Shown: in pieces, positions 62,945 to 64,000 of the stretch
Position numbering within the stretch: position 1 is the first letter of the stretch
Layout: each line of letters starts with the position of its first letter
Source: Marinomonas sp. CT5
GTDB lineage: Bacteria; Pseudomonadota; Gammaproteobacteria; Pseudomonadales; Marinomonadaceae
Direction of reading: 5' to 3'
Assembly: GCF_018336975.1 (NCBI RefSeq)
Contig: NZ_CP025572.1
Coordinates: forward strand, 3,882,865 to 3,946,864
Length of the DNA: 64,000 nucleotides
The notes under the pieces: model-generated
What the model saw: only the letters and a program-made list of their open reading frames with translations
Told to the model about the DNA's origin: nothing
Database searches by the model: none
Program-made: the position numbers and the translations under genes

Positions 62945-63649
62945 GTGATGAAAACAGATAGAAAAGTAGATGTGGACAGTAAAGATAATTCTGCCGCTCA
63001 AGTCTTAGGGGCGCTCACTTATGACATCCTGACAGGCTATTTTCAACCAGGTGAAAAGCTACGCATGACGCGCTTAAAAGAGCGCTATCAAACTGGCGTC
63101 GGGCCATTAAGAGAGGCTCTTTCTCAACTCATGGTGAAACAACTGGTCATAGTTGAGAATCAACGCGGGTTTCGCGTTCATCCGATTTCTAAAAAAGAGC
63201 TGATCGACATCTACGAAACTCGCTCTGAAATTGAAGCCCTTTGTGTCGGACTCGCAATTGAACGCGGAGACGATGAATGGGAAGCAAAGATTGTCGCATG
63301 CGCCCATAAAATGAAAATTCATGCTCAATTGCTGGAAAAAGAACCTCATCTTTGGGAGCAATATCATCATGATTTTCACACTGCCATTGCCGAAGGTTGC
63401 CAGTCTCCTGCATTGTTACAAGTACGTGATAGCCTGTATGAAAAAGCATCCCGCTATCGCAACTTATGGCTAAAGAAAAATATGATAGATTTGTCGGTAT
63501 TCGACGCCAATAAAAAAGAACACGAAGCCTTAGTAGAGGCGCTTCTTAGCCGAGACGTAATGACAGCCCAAAACCTGATTAAAAAACATATTCTAAGCCC
63601 AAGCCTGATTCTACAAGCCACTGCGGTCATCGACCATCCGTTCGATTAA
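62945..63649 (+). CDS. glaR: GntR family repressor of the glutarate operon
   Basis: A 234-residue GntR-type regulator of the FadR/FCD group. The N-terminal winged helix covers about 16-80 (DILTGYFQPGEKLRMTRLKERYQTGVGPLREALSQLM), and the C-terminal FCD helical domain has the metal-ligand pattern in YETRSEIEA, HHDFH and KEHEALVEALLSRD. It is divergent from glaH across a 224-base region with two palindromes. E. coli GlaR (CsiR) represses glaH and is released by glutarate; the same role is inferred here. Confidence 0.9.
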   Translation: MMKTDRKVDVDSKDNSAAQVLGALTYDILTGYFQPGEKLRMTRLKERYQTGVGPLREALSQLMVKQLVIVENQRGFRVHPISKKELIDIYETRSEIEALCVGLAIERGDDEWEAKIVACAHKMKIHAQLLEKEPHLWEQYHHDFHTAIAEGCQSPALLQVRDSLYEKASRYRNLWLKKNMIDLSVFDANKKEHEALVEALLSRDVMTAQNLIKKHILSPSLILQATAVIDHPFD

Positions 63650-63707
63650 GACTTGCAGCCCCTCCTCTTACCAATAAAAAAGCCTAGATAATGAAGTGAA
63701 GTGAAGT

Positions 63708-64000
63708 GACCCCATAAAGTTGGACTCATTTCTAAGCAGCTAGTAAGGTCTGATTTCGATATTCAATCGGACTCAGGCCTTTTAGTTTCTGCTTAATTCG
63801 TTCGTTGTTATAGTAATCGATGTATTCTTTGATTTGCTCAATAAGGTCATCGGCATTTTTAAACACCTCATTATGGAACATTTCCGTTTTCAGTATACCG
63901 AAAAAATTTTCGGCAACCGCATTATCTAAACAATTCCCTTTGCGCGACATGCTCTGTGTTAACCCTTTTTCTCTAAGCTGTTGTTGATATTGTTTATTCT
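63708..64000 (-). mobile_element. End of an IS3-family (IS150 group) insertion sequence
   Basis: The element starts around 63708 with TGACCCCATAAAGTTGGACT, which reads as an IS3-family terminal inverted repeat, and runs off the right edge. It contains the 3' end of the transposase gene. The other end and any target duplication lie outside the window. Confidence 0.75.
63732..64000 (-). CDS. IS3-family transposase (OrfB), C-terminal part
   Basis: The reading frame is open to the right edge, beyond an internal ATG at 63950, so this is the last 89 codons of the transposase catalytic subunit. QSMSRKGNCLDNAVAENFFGILKTEMF carries the glutamate of the DDE triad (in AENFF), and EYIDYYNNERIKQKLKGLSPIEYR is the standard IS150-type tail. 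Frameshifts upstream cannot be assessed. Confidence 0.88.
   Translation of the reverse strand, partial: NKQYQQQLREKGLTQSMSRKGNCLDNAVAENFFGILKTEMFHNEVFKNADDLIEQIKEYIDYYNNERIKQKLKGLSPIEYRNQTLLAA

Noticed and set aside
63690..63710. Three GAAGT/GAAGTGAAGTGAAGTG units next to the IS end as a target duplication
   Set aside because: A simple short repeat; the other end of the element is outside the window, so a duplication cannot be recognised.
1..64000. CRISPR arrays, phage genes, toxin-antitoxin pairs, tRNA or rRNA genes
   Set aside because: No regularly spaced direct repeats, no phage structural or integrase genes, no typical small paired ORFs and no RNA gene patterns were seen on either strand.

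Overview
The window is a stretch of AT-leaning gammaproteobacterial chromosome. Gene content (AbgT/AbgA/AbgB, class II IlvC, GlaH/LhgO, ModF, many GGDEF proteins, TRAP and peptide ABC transporters) fits a marine Oceanospirillales organism such as Marinomonas. That placement is an inference from family resemblance, not a search result.

Layout. 1-10 kb: the start of an ACC-deaminase-like gene cut by the left edge. Next comes a long minus-strand operon for peptide uptake and breakdown (dppA-B-C-D-F, two M20 peptidases, RidA), with a divergent LysR gene. 10-20 kb: a complete p-aminobenzoyl-glutamate cluster (abgT-abgA-abgB with divergent abgR), an amidase-dsdA pair and an alanine-dehydrogenase-like gene. 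20-33 kb: AlkC DNA glycosylase, then a signalling block with four GGDEF proteins (two tandem paralogs, one coupled to a degenerate 5'-nucleotidase, one PAS-GGDEF), SotB, a chemoreceptor and an orphan Fe(III)-binding protein. 33-36 kb: an ABC-F ATPase preceded by a small leader ORF. 36-46 kb: ilvY and ilvC, which are neighbours in enterobacteria, are split here by a 7.5-kb block (D-threonine-aldolase-like enzyme, MlrC, TRAP transporter, RidA, RpiR regulator). A copy of one 38-bp operator-like sequence lies on each side of the block. 46-51 kb: modF, then a long type-2 isoleucyl-tRNA synthetase behind what reads as a full transcription attenuator with five consecutive Ile codons. 51-60 kb: AphA phosphatase, a VOC protein, a Stealth phosphotransferase, a periplasmic binding protein-GGDEF pair, a GGDEF-EAL protein, an RsgA-type GTPase and a SHOCT protein. 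60-64 kb: the glutarate pathway (glaH, lhgO, divergent glaR) and the end of an IS3-family element at the right edge.

Themes. The left half is devoted to scavenging peptides, amidated amino acids and D-amino acids: four M20 enzymes, an amidase, DsdA and a D-TA-like enzyme, with two RidA proteins that could remove the reactive enamines PLP lyases release. The second theme is cyclic-di-GMP, with six GGDEF proteins, two of them genetically fused by overlap to a periplasmic sensor-like protein. The third is RNA-level control. The two strongest unexplained signals are the poly-Ile attenuator before ileS (47357-47468) and the 26-codon leader ORF before the ABC-F gene (35414-35494); both were read directly from the sequence and neither was covered by the larger gene calls. 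No rRNA, tRNA or CRISPR array was recognised.
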